Of a stretch of DNA of 64,000 bases, positions 36,646 through 45,866 are shown piece by piece. Position 1 is the first letter of the stretch, and each line of letters begins with the position of its first letter. A model generated the notes under the pieces. The model worked only from the letters and a program-made list of their open reading frames with translations, ran no database searches and was not told the origin of the DNA. The stretch is from Arctopsyche grandis. Taxonomy: Eukaryota > Arthropoda > Insecta > Trichoptera > Hydropsychidae. Both the position numbers and the translations under genes were made by a program. The DNA lies in NCBI RefSeq assembly GCF_051622035.1, contig NC_135357.1, forward strand, positions 12,855,001 through 12,919,000, in the 5' to 3' direction.

Positions 36646-39600
36646 CTGTGTTTTTGGAATATAAATTAGCATTATAAATTTTAAACATATCGTACATGTA
36701 TAAATGAATGAAAATACCTTTGTTGAATTCTCGCAGCCTCGCGCTCTTCTTCCTTGTGGTACATTTGCAGTATAGCTTCACATTCATGCAAAGACAAATT
36801 TAAAAATTGAGCTACTTCCGAGGAAACCTAAAAAAACATAAGTACATAATATGTAAGATAGTAAAATACGATACAAATTTAAGCTCAAGAATAGAAATAG
36901 TCATACTTCGCCAGTTTTATCAGCATCCATTAGAAACAATCGTGTGATTTCTTCATGTGGACCTAAAGTAACTCTAACTAATAGTGGATATTCATCATCT
37001 CGAAGACGGCGTTGTTCTGAAAAATACAATTCAAATGGAATAACTTTCATTATATAACCAATTAGTGAAGTAAAATTATATATGAGAGATAATGAGAGCC
37101 TATAATGCAAATTTTATAAGATATAGTGTGAAAAAGATAAAGTTATAAGCGTTTAAACAATTAGTCTGACAAAATGAGTGGGTGGCGGAAATTCAAACAC
37201 ATAAAGCTACCACACGTCAACGTCTTCAAAATTTTCGCAATCTTAGACGATTCTTTTTCACCATCAAACTATCAGAATCGATTTAAATTTCTATCGGTGA
37301 CCAAACTGCGCAAAATGGCAAAGTTTCAAACCGATCGGAAGAATGTAGGTATATTGCCTGAACGATCAGCAAAGTGAAACATAGTAAAAATAAAATAAAA
37401 ATATTGAAATTATTTGAAATAAACGAAAAATATTGCAAAAAAATAATCACCTCCATTATCTCTAACTATAAACAGTGCAAATCTTTGAGCATTGGAGTCC
37501 ACTTTATACTTGTCCAACATCAGATTTATCACCTCTTGAGTAGAGACGAGAGATGTAACCCACACAGACATAAGACTGCCAAAAGGTGGAGTGAAAAAGG
37601 ATGTTTCGCGATTGTAGAAATGCCCATTGATAGAGCAACGTCTTTTTAATGCAGCAGCCCTTTGCCTGAAAAATCAGTAACACAATGAATATAGTTATGA
37701 TCATTTCCACAAATACAACTGTTCAGCGGACAAAAAACACCTCGAATTCTTACCTACGTTTACCAGTTCTCCGTTTAATAGCAGTGGATCCAGTGCGTGA
37801 ATGAGGTACTCGTCTAACTACTACTTTTCCTTCATTAGGTATCACAATATAATCATCAACAGGATGAGCATAGTTGATAGTTTCATTATCAGAGGCACTA
37901 TCCTAAAATTTCAAATTGAGGTATGTTACATATATGTTGATTTAAAAGTATATAATAGTAAATAATGTGACGTACTTCGGGAGCAGTTCTGTTAAAATGT
38001 TCAGGACCTGAAATAGATCTACTCAATTCATAGTTTTCATTACCAGACGTATTCAAAAGTGCACCAATCCAACTATTGTCCATAGATATAGCTCTATTAT
38101 AGGCACTTGAATTATTTTTAGGCGGCTGATTTTGGTTTCTTTTATTAATATTTTCTTCATAATTTCTAACTCTTCTTAAAGTACCTCTAGGATGATGATC
38201 TTCATTGAAATAGCTGTCAGTACAAATTTCTTCCAGCTTCTTTTCACAGTTTATACTAAAATTGTCTGGATTGTTGGAAACATCACATACATTTATGCTT
38301 CGAACCATATCACCGTATAATTTTAAAGAATCGTTAATTTTTTTGGGATCTATAGGCGAATTTGCTTTAAGCGTGTCATCGTTTAATGAACGGCTCATAG
38401 CTTCTTTATCAAGCGGCATGAAATTATTTCTATTTATCAGTTTTTTCAAATCGACATCAGAAGACGGTTTTAGTGTTTGATCATCATAGTCACCGATATC
38501 CTCTAAGTAACTACTATCACTAATAAGAGATTTTTTACTAGGACTTGACTTTAGAGTAGAGTAGGAAGCTAATGGGGAGTCATCATTGGGAAGTGTTTCA
38601 GACTTCGTTTCTTGCGGTGAATCCATACTTGACTGACTATTACTATTAGAAGTTTCCGGTGTGCTTTCTGAATTACTTAGAGATATAGAGTCTGTGGATT
38701 CTATACTAGATTGAGAAGGGAGGCATATAGGCATGGTTTGAAACATTTTATCTGATTCGTCAAAAACTCTTTCAACTTGTAACAGATCATCTAATTCATC
38801 CCAATTTTTTTGATGAAAATTTAGCTTTGGTGGCAAAGTTGAAGAGTTTACTCCTGGAGCAACAGCAGGAGATGGGGGAGGAGTTAACGTAATAGGAACA
38901 CTATCGGCAGACTGATGACCACTGTCTGCACTACACTGCGACGAAATCTCTACATTATCACCCTTTTCTGTTTGATCTACGGAAATTCCTGTATCCGAAC
39001 TGACGTTGGAGATATCTTGAGGAGATAACTAAAAAAAAATGGAAATACTGTATCAATAACTGCAGAATAACTGTAAATCAAAGATAATATAAGAAAAAGA
39101 CTAACATCACCAGCATTGCCCCGGTCAATTGAATATCTACATGAGTTCCTCTTACGAACGGTAACTACAGTTCTCTGATCATCGTTTTCTTTTAAATGAA
39201 TAACACCTTTCACACCCCAATGAATTCTTAAGGCACCTTCCAATACCAGTCTTCCGTTAACTTCGCGAGATCTAATCTCTCCACTTCGGCCATCGAAGTA
39301 TTGGTTAAAAATCTATAATAATTTTAAATATATATCTTTATACTGTTTGTAATCAAACATAGAATAGTCACTTTAAACTGATTTGAATTACCTTGAGTTT
39401 TGCTTCCAAATGTGAACGCGGCAGAGCAGAGCCAGGAGTTGCACTTTTCACGGTAGTACCCTTTCGTCCAAAACTCTTATGTGATTCCACTCTTGTTCCA
39501 TGGCCGAACAGCTGTGGTCCAAACAACGCACCATAACACGGAACATGACAATATGGTACACCTTTATGCTATAAATGAAATTATGGTTACATAATCTACT

Positions 39601-40537
39601 GGAAAACAATGGAAACAATAAAAGTTTGTTCAATTAAATAATTACTTCAGCGTGTTGTCCAGGATTCAACCGTTTTCCGCATTCTTCACATCGTAAACAC
39701 TCTGGATGCCAGTCATAACCTAACGATTGCTTTCTTTCAGCTGTAAAAAATATAAAAATGATATAGTGAAGATTCTCAGAGATGAAATTACAGGATGGTA
39801 TAATCCAGTGGTGTATGAAAAATTAATTTTACGAAAGCGTAATTGAAAAATTCATGTATAAAGAGCGAAGAATCGAATAAATGTATAAATAATAATAAAA
39901 TTCATTTTAACAAATATCACTTTTTTAATTTTTCATACCACAGCACACCCAACATCAACACAACTGTACGCAACTGGTAAAATCTCAACTGATAATTTTC
40001 ATAGAAAATATGAAATTCTACACATGTAAACATAATTTCAATTATGATATAATCATACAAATCAATAGAAAATTTGATATTACTAAATATTTCGTATGAG
40101 AATATGATATTGAAAATCTTAATAAAACAATCGATAATCGATAATATGAAATTTTTTATATGGCACAACTTGTATTAACAATAAAATTACGAAAACAGAT
40201 ATCTCATGTATTTTTATTTAGTCTTTGTCGTGCAGGCTTTAATAATTTTCAATGTATTGAACAATAACACTAAAATAGTAGAATTCGGTAAATGAATATC
40301 TAACATATATGAAAATAGATAAGTCAGTGGCCGGTATAGGGAAGCTAATGAGCTTTTAAGGAAAAGGTAGTGAGAATGACGAGGTTGACCTGTAGGTAGG
40401 CAGGATAGCAAGAATGTTAAAAACAGTTAGGCTAAGCTGTGGGGGCTGAAGGGTTCGTAGTTATAACTTCTGGGTTGGAAATTTGATCAGTTCTAACCGA
40501 AAAAGACCGGTTTATCGCATTTGTGGCAGCGCCACAT
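36585..40537 (-). CDS. Rassf: RASSF protein: LIM + Ras-association + SARAH, 10 coding exons, 738 aa
   Basis: Exons on the minus strand: 40537-40498, 39740-39646, 39568-39392, 39312-39106, 39028-37976, 37902-37754, 37665-37451, 37016-36907, 36827-36718, 36645-36585. All ten join in phase with GT-AG borders. Residues 1-57 form a CRIP-like LIM domain with zinc ligands C4, C7, H25, C28, C31, C34, C52 and C56. A long Ser/Asp/Asn-rich linker follows, then an RA domain at about 590-682 ([23 protein letters not shown]) and a SARAH helix at about 683-738 ([18 protein letters not shown]). This order matches insect RASSF. In Drosophila, RASSF uses SARAH to bind the Hippo kinase in competition with Salvador and restrains Hippo signalling. 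An in-frame ATG at 40633, just after a TAG, could add 32 residues. I prefer 40537 because it starts directly at the LIM (MWRC). Confidence 0.93.
36718..36827 (-). CDS. Rassf: Rassf exon 9: SARAH domain, first part
   Basis: Residues 683-718: a heptad-patterned helix, [20 protein letters not shown]. Acceptor TTTTTTTAG; donor AAAG|GTATTT, in phase with exon 10. Confidence 0.92.
36907..37016 (-). CDS. Rassf: Rassf exon 8: RA domain, C-terminal part
   Basis: Residues 646-682: [19 protein letters not shown], then [10 protein letters not shown]. Matches the end of RASSF RA domains (EYPL.LRL..GP, then F.L.E...GE). Donor GAA|GTATGA. Confidence 0.93.
37061..37384 (+). mobile_element. ~324-bp interspersed element inside Rassf intron 7
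   Basis: Homologous, in the same orientation, to 33409-33736, and partly to 51771-51834 on the opposite strand. It begins ATTAGTGAAGTAAAA and ends near GCAAAGTGAAACATAG. The 5' and 3' ends look like degenerate direct repeats of each other. It fills most of the 434-nt intron. Confidence 0.75.
37451..37665 (-). CDS. Rassf: Rassf exon 7: RA domain, N-terminal part
   Basis: Residues 574-645. [31 protein letters not shown] and [10 protein letters not shown] follow the RASSF-type RA fold. The correct frame is the one giving [10 protein letters not shown] after the junction; another open frame here is a shadow. Acceptor TTTTTCAG, donor GGAG|GTGATT. Confidence 0.92.
37754..37902 (-). CDS. Rassf: Rassf exon 6: linker preceding the RA domain
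   Basis: Residues 525-573 plus two bases. Contains [20 protein letters not shown] and a basic stretch (IKRRTGKRR). Acceptor AATTTTAG, donor GTAG|GTAAGA. Confidence 0.9.
37976..39028 (-). CDS. Rassf: Rassf exon 5: long Ser/Asp/Asn-rich linker
   Basis: Exactly 351 codons (residues 174-524), phase 0 at both ends. Acceptor TTTTTTTTTAG, donor GAA|GTACGT. Low complexity, with many Ser/Pro and acidic residues, probably disordered. The frame is open upstream of the first TTG near 38836 to the acceptor at 39028. Confidence 0.92.
39106..39312 (-). CDS. Rassf: Rassf exon 4: post-LIM segment
   Basis: Residues 105-173 (69 codons, phase 0 at both ends). Acceptor ATTATAG, donor GAT|GTTAGT. Contains [20 protein letters not shown]. 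No named domain that I can assign; it reads as conserved coding sequence. Confidence 0.9.
39392..39568 (-). CDS. Rassf: Rassf exon 3: end of LIM domain
   Basis: Residues 46-104. [19 protein letters not shown] closes the second zinc finger with the C-x3-C spacing seen in CRIP proteins. Acceptor CATTTATAG, donor AAG|GTAATT. Confidence 0.93.
39646..39740 (-). CDS. Rassf: Rassf exon 2: LIM core
   Basis: Acceptor TTTTTTACAG, donor GAA|GTAATT. Encodes residues 15-45, including [19 protein letters not shown], which holds ligands H25, C28, C31 and C34. Confidence 0.93.
40498..40537 (-). CDS. Rassf: Rassf exon 1 (coding part): start and first LIM zinc knuckle
   Basis: Encodes [13 protein letters not shown] plus the first base of Ala14. 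Donor TTCG|GTTAGA at 40497. It supplies C4 and C7, which the next exon needs to complete the LIM domain. An upstream in-frame ATG at 40633 follows a stop codon that overlaps a weak AG acceptor (CTGTAG). Confidence 0.85.
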
Positions 40538-41268
40538 CTCCACTGATCTTCGAAGGAGCACCAGCCTAGTAGCCGCACCCGCAACCGCTTTTGACAGCTC
40601 ACTAACAGCCTTAACAACACACACTACGACCATCTACAGGACAAGTATTTTTACTGCGAACTTCGACGAATTGGGAGAAGCACCATAAAGTTCGTCGTGC
40701 AATTATCATTAGCCACTTGGAATAAATTGGCGGTAAATGAACTCATAAAGTAACTATTAAATAATTCCACTGTGTTAATTAATTTTTAAATATTTAAATT
40801 TTTAAATTCATACGGTCGATGGTTTTTGTATGATCAATGACTGTGGCATTTTTTTACTACCTGTGGCTGCTATTTAGAAACTGGTTATGGAAAAATTTGT
40901 AAATATCGGGTGTAGATATTGGTAGTGTGGACGTAGCCATAGCGACTTGCATTTTAAAGTAAAATAATAAGAGGCTTGTGACATTATTGAATATATTTTA
41001 TGCCCTCAACAATTTTCTTATTTATAATTAATTGATAGCTATAAATATATGTTGTAAATAAAGGCAAGTACGATGATGCCGTAGGGCAGCACATTTTGAG
41101 GAGCGACAAATCGAAGAATAAAAGAAATCAAAAGTTTAGTAATTATATTCCATTTATATTTTAGTTTAGAACTACTAATGTCAATTTAGACAACACTGTA
41201 TGAAAAAATTAAAACATTTGTGCTTTGAAATAAATTTACGATTTAAAAATTTAGTCCAACTATAATAT
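40538..41268. other. Upstream region of Rassf (5' UTR and spacer)
   Basis: The first ~100 bases are CpG-rich on the minus strand and probably transcribed as 5' UTR. The rest is AT-rich. No other gene is seen. Confidence 0.5.
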
Positions 41269-41857
41269 TGTAGCACGGACGTGTGGAGGGGTTTCTGAGA
41301 TCGGAGTAAAATTTGCATTAGTAATGGAAGTTTACTGCTGTTCACCCATCGGCCCGTCAGCTTAGCATGACATACAATTTAAAACCGCCTAATATTTATA
41401 CCCATGAGGTACTCTCCGCATAGAAAGATCATTGGTCGATGGATTACGAGATCTAATTGGTTGCGAGAACGCAAAATTAGGGGATCAGCAGTTGAAAACC
41501 AGTGGTTGACGAGCGCCAATCACATAATCTCTACGTTATAATATTGTAACGTAGAGATTAGGTGAGTGGCGCTCGTGGACCGATGGTTTACTAGCGCAGA
41601 TCACCTGATCTCTCGTTCCCACCAAAATGGCCTCTACGTATGATTGAGCCGTATGCAACGACCAATGGGGTCGTCTTACTCATCGACCAATAGTTTATGT
41701 ATGTGTGTTGTGCCCAACGGGTATAAATATGGGGCGCTCTCGGCCTGGAAACGATTCCGACCTAGTGCGCCGACGAAAGCGGACGAAAAACGACCTCTAC
41801 AACCTCCTGCGTCTTTCTCTCCGATTCTGGAAGCCCCCTCTTCACGTCCACGCAACA
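41269..41857 (+). mobile_element. Candidate solo LTR (589 bp)
   Basis: Starts TGTAGCACGGACGTG and ends ACGTCCACGCAACA (TG...CA with inverted ends) and is flanked on both sides by ATAT, a 4-bp target duplication. It contains a TATA box (GGGTATAAATATGGGG, about 41719) followed by a GC-rich stretch, as in promoter-bearing LTRs. No internal retroelement region is adjacent. A MITE with ~30-bp inverted ends is the alternative. Confidence 0.6.
41511..41574. repeat. 28-bp hairpin inside the LTR
   Basis: Arms 41511-41538 and 41547-41574 match at 26 of 28 positions around an 8-nt loop (TAATATTG). Confidence 0.85.
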
Positions 41858-41861
41858 ATAT

Positions 41862-42540
41862 TATAATTATGAAAAACTGTTCGTTTGTATCAATTTTAGA
41901 ATAGGCGGCATTTTGATTATTGCCTAAGAGTGGCACATATTTTTATTTATTTATTTTAAAGTTCAGACTATTGTGGTATTACAGGAATTGTTAATGCGCC
42001 ACAATGGTCGAAAAAAGGTTCGGTGATTATTCCGCAAAAATGTAAAGGAGGTTTGTAAAAAGCGATCTCGCGCAAGTCACTAAAATCTCAATCATGGAAC
42101 ATTTGGCACCCAAAATTCCATCAATCGACTTGCGCGAGATCGCATTTTGCGAAATTATCCGTTTACCATTTTTAAAATATTAAATAGCCATTTATTAATT
42201 TATCGCCAATTAAATTTAATGCATTTTTTTAAACCAAGTAGATTGTGCGTAATCATTAAAAAAATCATTACTCTCTTACAGTTGTGCAATGCGATTTGAA
42301 TTGATAAAAAGTGTGCAGATCTGAAACGCAATGATTCTATCTTTGTCTTTTTCTCTTGTTTAGATAAAATTGAGATAGATTAAAAAAATATCGATAGAAA
42401 AAATGTTTAAAGATTTAATGTTACAAATAAAATTTTAAAACGAGTCAGAGTCAGACTCATGATATATGATATATTAAAACGACTTTGCATCCCCGATTGA
42501 CAGTGATATTTTCATTTGTTTTGAATCGGTTGGGTTTTGA
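41862..42540. other. Spacer with no gene
   Basis: AT-rich. An inverted pair, AAGCGATCTCGCGCAAGTC (about 42060) and GACTTGCGCGAGATCGC (about 42128), surrounds ~50 bp and is probably the termini of a small element. Nothing else supported. Confidence 0.45.
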
Positions 42541-42569
42541 GAAGTAAGTTGAGATTTGAATTTGAAATA

Positions 42570-42760
42570 GTGTGGAGGTCGTAGATGGCGCATGCGCAGA
42601 CGGCGTGTGGTTGTTTTGAACGTGCCGAGGCCGTGCCGTTGACGTTTGGCGTTTGGCGTTTGGCGTCGCAGATCAGCCGACTCTAACCGTCGTCTCCGTC
42701 ATCTCCGGCTCCTCCCGAGGGTTCCTCGCTAGGTTGGTGTCATTTGTCGTCAACCGTCAC
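42570..42760. promoter_or_regulatory. CpG-rich promoter-like region with NRF1-type palindrome
   Basis: GCGCATGCGC (42588-42597) is a perfect NRF1-type site. It is followed by GTTTGGC three times in tandem (42644-42664; E2F-like) and a CpG-rich stretch in otherwise AT-rich DNA. The strand is uncertain. It could be a distal promoter of Rassf (minus) or of an unannotated plus-strand transcript ending near the AATAAA at about 43052. Confidence 0.5.
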
Positions 42761-43437
42761 CACCTCCACTTCTTCGTCTACATCTGCATACATCCACTGT
42801 TCTCACAACTTAACCACCAACTTTCCCTAACTTTTGTTAAATCTCGTTCACCTTTGCTCTTTATGACTCACCTGTGTATTTATTGTTCGATCGTTATTTA
42901 ACCGTTTGTGCGCCAAGTTGTATTTCGAGTGTTTCTAAAGTTTTCTTTATATGTTTGAAGTTTCAACATGTAACCTCTGATTTGACACTGTGAACTCAAT
43001 ATTGAAATTGATACATTCTGTTTGTAATAGGATTCTTGTGATTTTTACATGAAAATAAATGTTTTATAAAATAATTTCTTCAAAATTTTATTTAAATACA
43101 TAATAAATCCTTCTTTGAAAATATAACTTTTATTTACTGAATGTTGGGGTATGAATTCATGTTTGAATATATATATATGTAGATAGGTGAGGGTATTGAA
43201 TGAAATTATTTTTACTTTATTTTATTTGTTTATTATTTATTATTATTTTTTATGTGATGAAACATTATGGATTTTGACTAACAAATAAAATTAACTCTTA
43301 TCCTAATCAATATTATTAATATGTTGACAGATGAATTATGGAGAGCTGATAAATCTTCATTCGTAATGTTGAAAAGGTATGCAATTTTTTACCGAGCATG
43401 GGTCGATTCGGTTGTAGGTATATGTATAGTTATTTGA

Positions 43438-43797
43438 TTAATTTCTTGTACATTTCTGCAATGTAAACATGTCTCCGTTTGCATTGCAATGGTTATTATC
43501 TTCTTGTTCTAAAATTTCATCCGATATTGAATAGTCTGGATTGTAAATAGACTCTTCATGATCTTCTTTCTTAATAATATCGCTCTCTATATGTGTTTCT
43601 ATTTTATTATTAGTCTCTTCTGGTGGAGATTTTAGTTTGTCAAAATCTAGTTTTGAATTATCGTCCTTTTCAAATTCATTTGAAATGTACTCTGTGAATT
43701 GTTCTTTGAAGTATCCGTCAATCAGTTTCCAAACTCCTACGGTGTACCAAAACACTATGCCGATAAATAAAAATCCTCTGAACAACGCTATGAACAT
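43438..43797 (-). CDS. Small membrane protein, 119 aa (second ORF of a dicistronic pair)
   Basis: I do not recognise this protein. It starts with one hydrophobic segment (about residues 2-23: IALFRGFLFIGIVFWYTVGVW) that would serve as a signal anchor. An acidic, Glu/Asp/Asn-rich tail of ~95 residues follows, ending CTRN. The start context TCAAAATG is strong by insect standards. The ORF lies 11 nt after the stop of the 94-aa ORF on the same strand with no visible promoter or splice acceptor in the gap, which suggests translation from the same mRNA. It could also have its own transcript. Confidence 0.65.
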   Translation of the reverse strand: MFIALFRGFLFIGIVFWYTVGVWKLIDGYFKEQFTEYISNEFEKDDNSKLDFDKLKSPPEETNNKIETHIESDIIKKEDHEESIYNPDYSISDEILEQEDNNHCNANGDMFTLQKCTRN

Positions 43798-43808
43798 TTT
43801 GATTTATT
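43798..43808 (-). promoter_or_regulatory. Intercistronic spacer with AATAAA
   Basis: The 11 nt between the two small ORFs read AATAAATCAAA on the minus strand. They contain a canonical poly(A) hexamer (43808-43803) that could release a monocistronic mRNA of the first ORF. Confidence 0.5.
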
Positions 43809-44093
43809 TTAAAGGTCTTCTTCACCGTATATAAATTCTTTAATAATACTAATTGCTTTTTGAAATTGCGGCCATGTCATTGTAAGAAACACTATGAGAC
43901 TATTTCCTATTACAAATAGACGCATCCATTCAACTCCGTCACCAGATTTCAACCAGTTACCAAATCCTCCTTCTTCGTCGTCTAAATCTATAAAGTCTCC
44001 TTTTGGATTTTTTGTCTCAGAAGTTTTATTAGATATTGCCACACGCTTCTTACCTGTACTTCCTTTTACAGATTTTGATTTATTCTTCTTCAT
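43809..44093 (-). CDS. Small membrane protein, 94 aa (first ORF of a dicistronic pair)
   Basis: Not recognised. Residues 1-31 are Lys/Ser-rich and strongly basic. Residues 33-53 are acidic/Gly-rich (DFIDLDDEEGGFGNW). One membrane span follows at about 59-75 (LFVIGNSLIVFLTMTWP), then a short amphipathic tail ending GEEDL. The domain-like order and absence of low-complexity decay argue for a real gene. A splice acceptor (TTATTATTATTTTAG) ends 8 nt before the ATG, so a non-coding 5' exon lies further upstream; I could not place it. Positive N terminus and single span suggest an N-in membrane protein of ER or mitochondria; this is inference. Confidence 0.7.
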   Translation of the reverse strand: MKKNKSKSVKGSTGKKRVAISNKTSETKNPKGDFIDLDDEEGGFGNWLKSGDGVEWMRLFVIGNSLIVFLTMTWPQFQKAISIIKEFIYGEEDL

Positions 44094-44101
44094 ATTTAAA
44101 C

Positions 44102-44446
44102 CTAAAATAATAATAAAAAAAAATTAAATTAATAATGTATTATGTAGTATCTAACATTGTACTAAGTTTGCAAATAATTTTGATTTTAACTATTTTGCTT
44201 ATATAACATATAAACAAATGCATGATGTAGAAATATGTAGATATATTTATATTTTTAGTATATAAATAATTTATAACTATGGTTTAATTATTGGCAGTGT
44301 AATTGTTCCTAAAAGGTTTCAGTTTAATTACTATGTATTATGAAATTATTTTTTATTAATAATGGTAATTCAAAGTGACATTTAAAACTATTCGTATTAT
44401 AAATATTAATATTAAATCTTTGATTTTTTTTCAAATATTTTTTTAT
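44102..44446. other. AT-rich spacer, probably 5' intron of the small-protein gene
   Basis: No ORF or repeat seen. On the minus strand it ends with the acceptor preceding the 94-aa ORF. Confidence 0.45.
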
Positions 44447-44745
44447 CCAGCGGCATAGCTTCGTGGTTGCGTTAATGCTAACCACTGAGAGGTTGCCGTG
44501 TTCGATCCCGTGGATTGACCTTGATTGGAAAGAATTTATTTGGAGTATTATCCGTACTGCTGCTGGCTATTCTTGGATATTTATGATTCCATGTCGATCG
44601 TTTCCTATCAGAGTTTGTCAATTTATCTGATTTCATTGTTGAAACGGTTCCTCATCAAATTGTCAAAAACCATCCTACCCACTATGTCAACACTATTCGA
44701 ATGTGATTTCAAATTTATAATCTACAAAATTTATGTTCATATGTA
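44447..44745 (+). mobile_element. tRNA-headed SINE, plus orientation
   Basis: Head CCAGCGGCATAGCTTCGTGG (A box TAGCTTCGTGG) and GTTCGATCCCG (B box), then the shared body with CGATCGTTTCCTATCAG and GAAACGGTTCCTCATC. Confidence 0.8.
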
Positions 44746-45024
44746 AATAAATTACAAGCTTAGTAACCATATTTGTCGATCAGGAGCAACCCGATAACGG
44801 CATCCTAAAATTTAAAAATTGAGTCCATTGGCTCTGCCGCTTTTCCTAAGTATAAATAAGTTTTTAAAATTTTTTTCTGGAGAACTTTTTGACATTTTGA
44901 AATAAACTAGTTATTGTGAAAACTATTTTTTTTGGGTTGCGGTTTATGTAATTTAAGAAAAAATATTTCATATGTGGATTTAATATTTTAAACAAATTTA
45001 TGGAATTGCTTCATAATATATTAT

Positions 45025-45136
45025 ATACTAGTGGTCTTACCCGGCTTCGCTTAATAAAATGTTTAATATTAGACAAGTCATGTTTAAGCTGTTTATATTA
45101 CAAATACCGAGCGAAGCCGGGTAAAACCACTAGTAC
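45025..45136. repeat. Head-to-head palindrome of the CCCGGCTTCGC repeat
   Basis: TACTAGTGGTCTTACCCGGC at the left edge is inverted at the right edge (GCCGGGTAAAACCACTAGTA), leaving ~50 bp between. Confidence 0.8.
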
Positions 45137-45866
45137 ATACATAGTCGGTCTCCGTCACGTGCCCGAATGTGAAACGCCCGAAAACGCTAATATCGGAAGG
45201 CAAAGATCGAAAATCGAAAGATCAAAAAAAAGGGTGCATGGTAAACGGTACATACTCACTTAATTTGGGCGAGCAGGATACAACAGGAACAAGAGGAACA
45301 GGCTTTTCCTCCCGTATTAATGTGCGCGCGCAGAATTTTTATCGTTAACCCAAAGTCATACTTCTTATATTACATGTGCATACATATGTACATACATACA
45401 TATCAGATATACATAATGTTTTTAATTTTGATATAGATTTTTTTATCTCCTAAACCACTGAAGGGATTGAGTTAAAACTTTAATAGTTTCAGTGAGTTTT
45501 ATACATATAACGACTAGTGTTGGGCCCGTTGATATTTCAACGGGTGGTTTTGGAAAGGAATTGATTGATGATATTGTCGCTACGGTTTCAGCATGCACAG
45601 CTCTTGAGGTCAATTCGCATCGCCCCCTCACTCCACTATCTACCCAAACGTCTGTATCAGTGTACACGTCTTCGTCAGTTGATACGGCGCGATCTCCTGC
45701 ATTCTTTTGACTTTCTGATTATTTTTGAAATTTCCGTACTAGTACATGCAAAAAACAAACATACTTACATTCCTTTCGGTAATGAATTTTTATTAATTAT
45801 TTTTAATTTTGTATGTAGTATTATGGCATTAAATTTTTATTTTATTTAAAAAAATATATATTTTCC
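45137..45866. other. Repeat-rich spacer
   Basis: CCTAAACCACTGAA at ~45455 resembles the end of the 53155 repeat. CCCGTTGATATTTCAACGGG (45527-45546) is a hairpin. No gene. Confidence 0.4.

Noticed and set aside
37504-37710. 68-aa minus-strand ORF ([11 protein letters not shown]…)
   Set aside because: Wrong frame of Rassf exon 7; the frame set by exon 6 gives the RA domain.
40432-40620. 62-aa minus-strand ORF
   Set aside because: Wrong frame across Rassf exon 1; it lacks the LIM cysteines and runs into the intron.
44447-44520. tRNA-like sequence with A and B boxes
   Set aside because: It is the head of a SINE whose body recurs several times; no tRNA cloverleaf with a proper acceptor stem.
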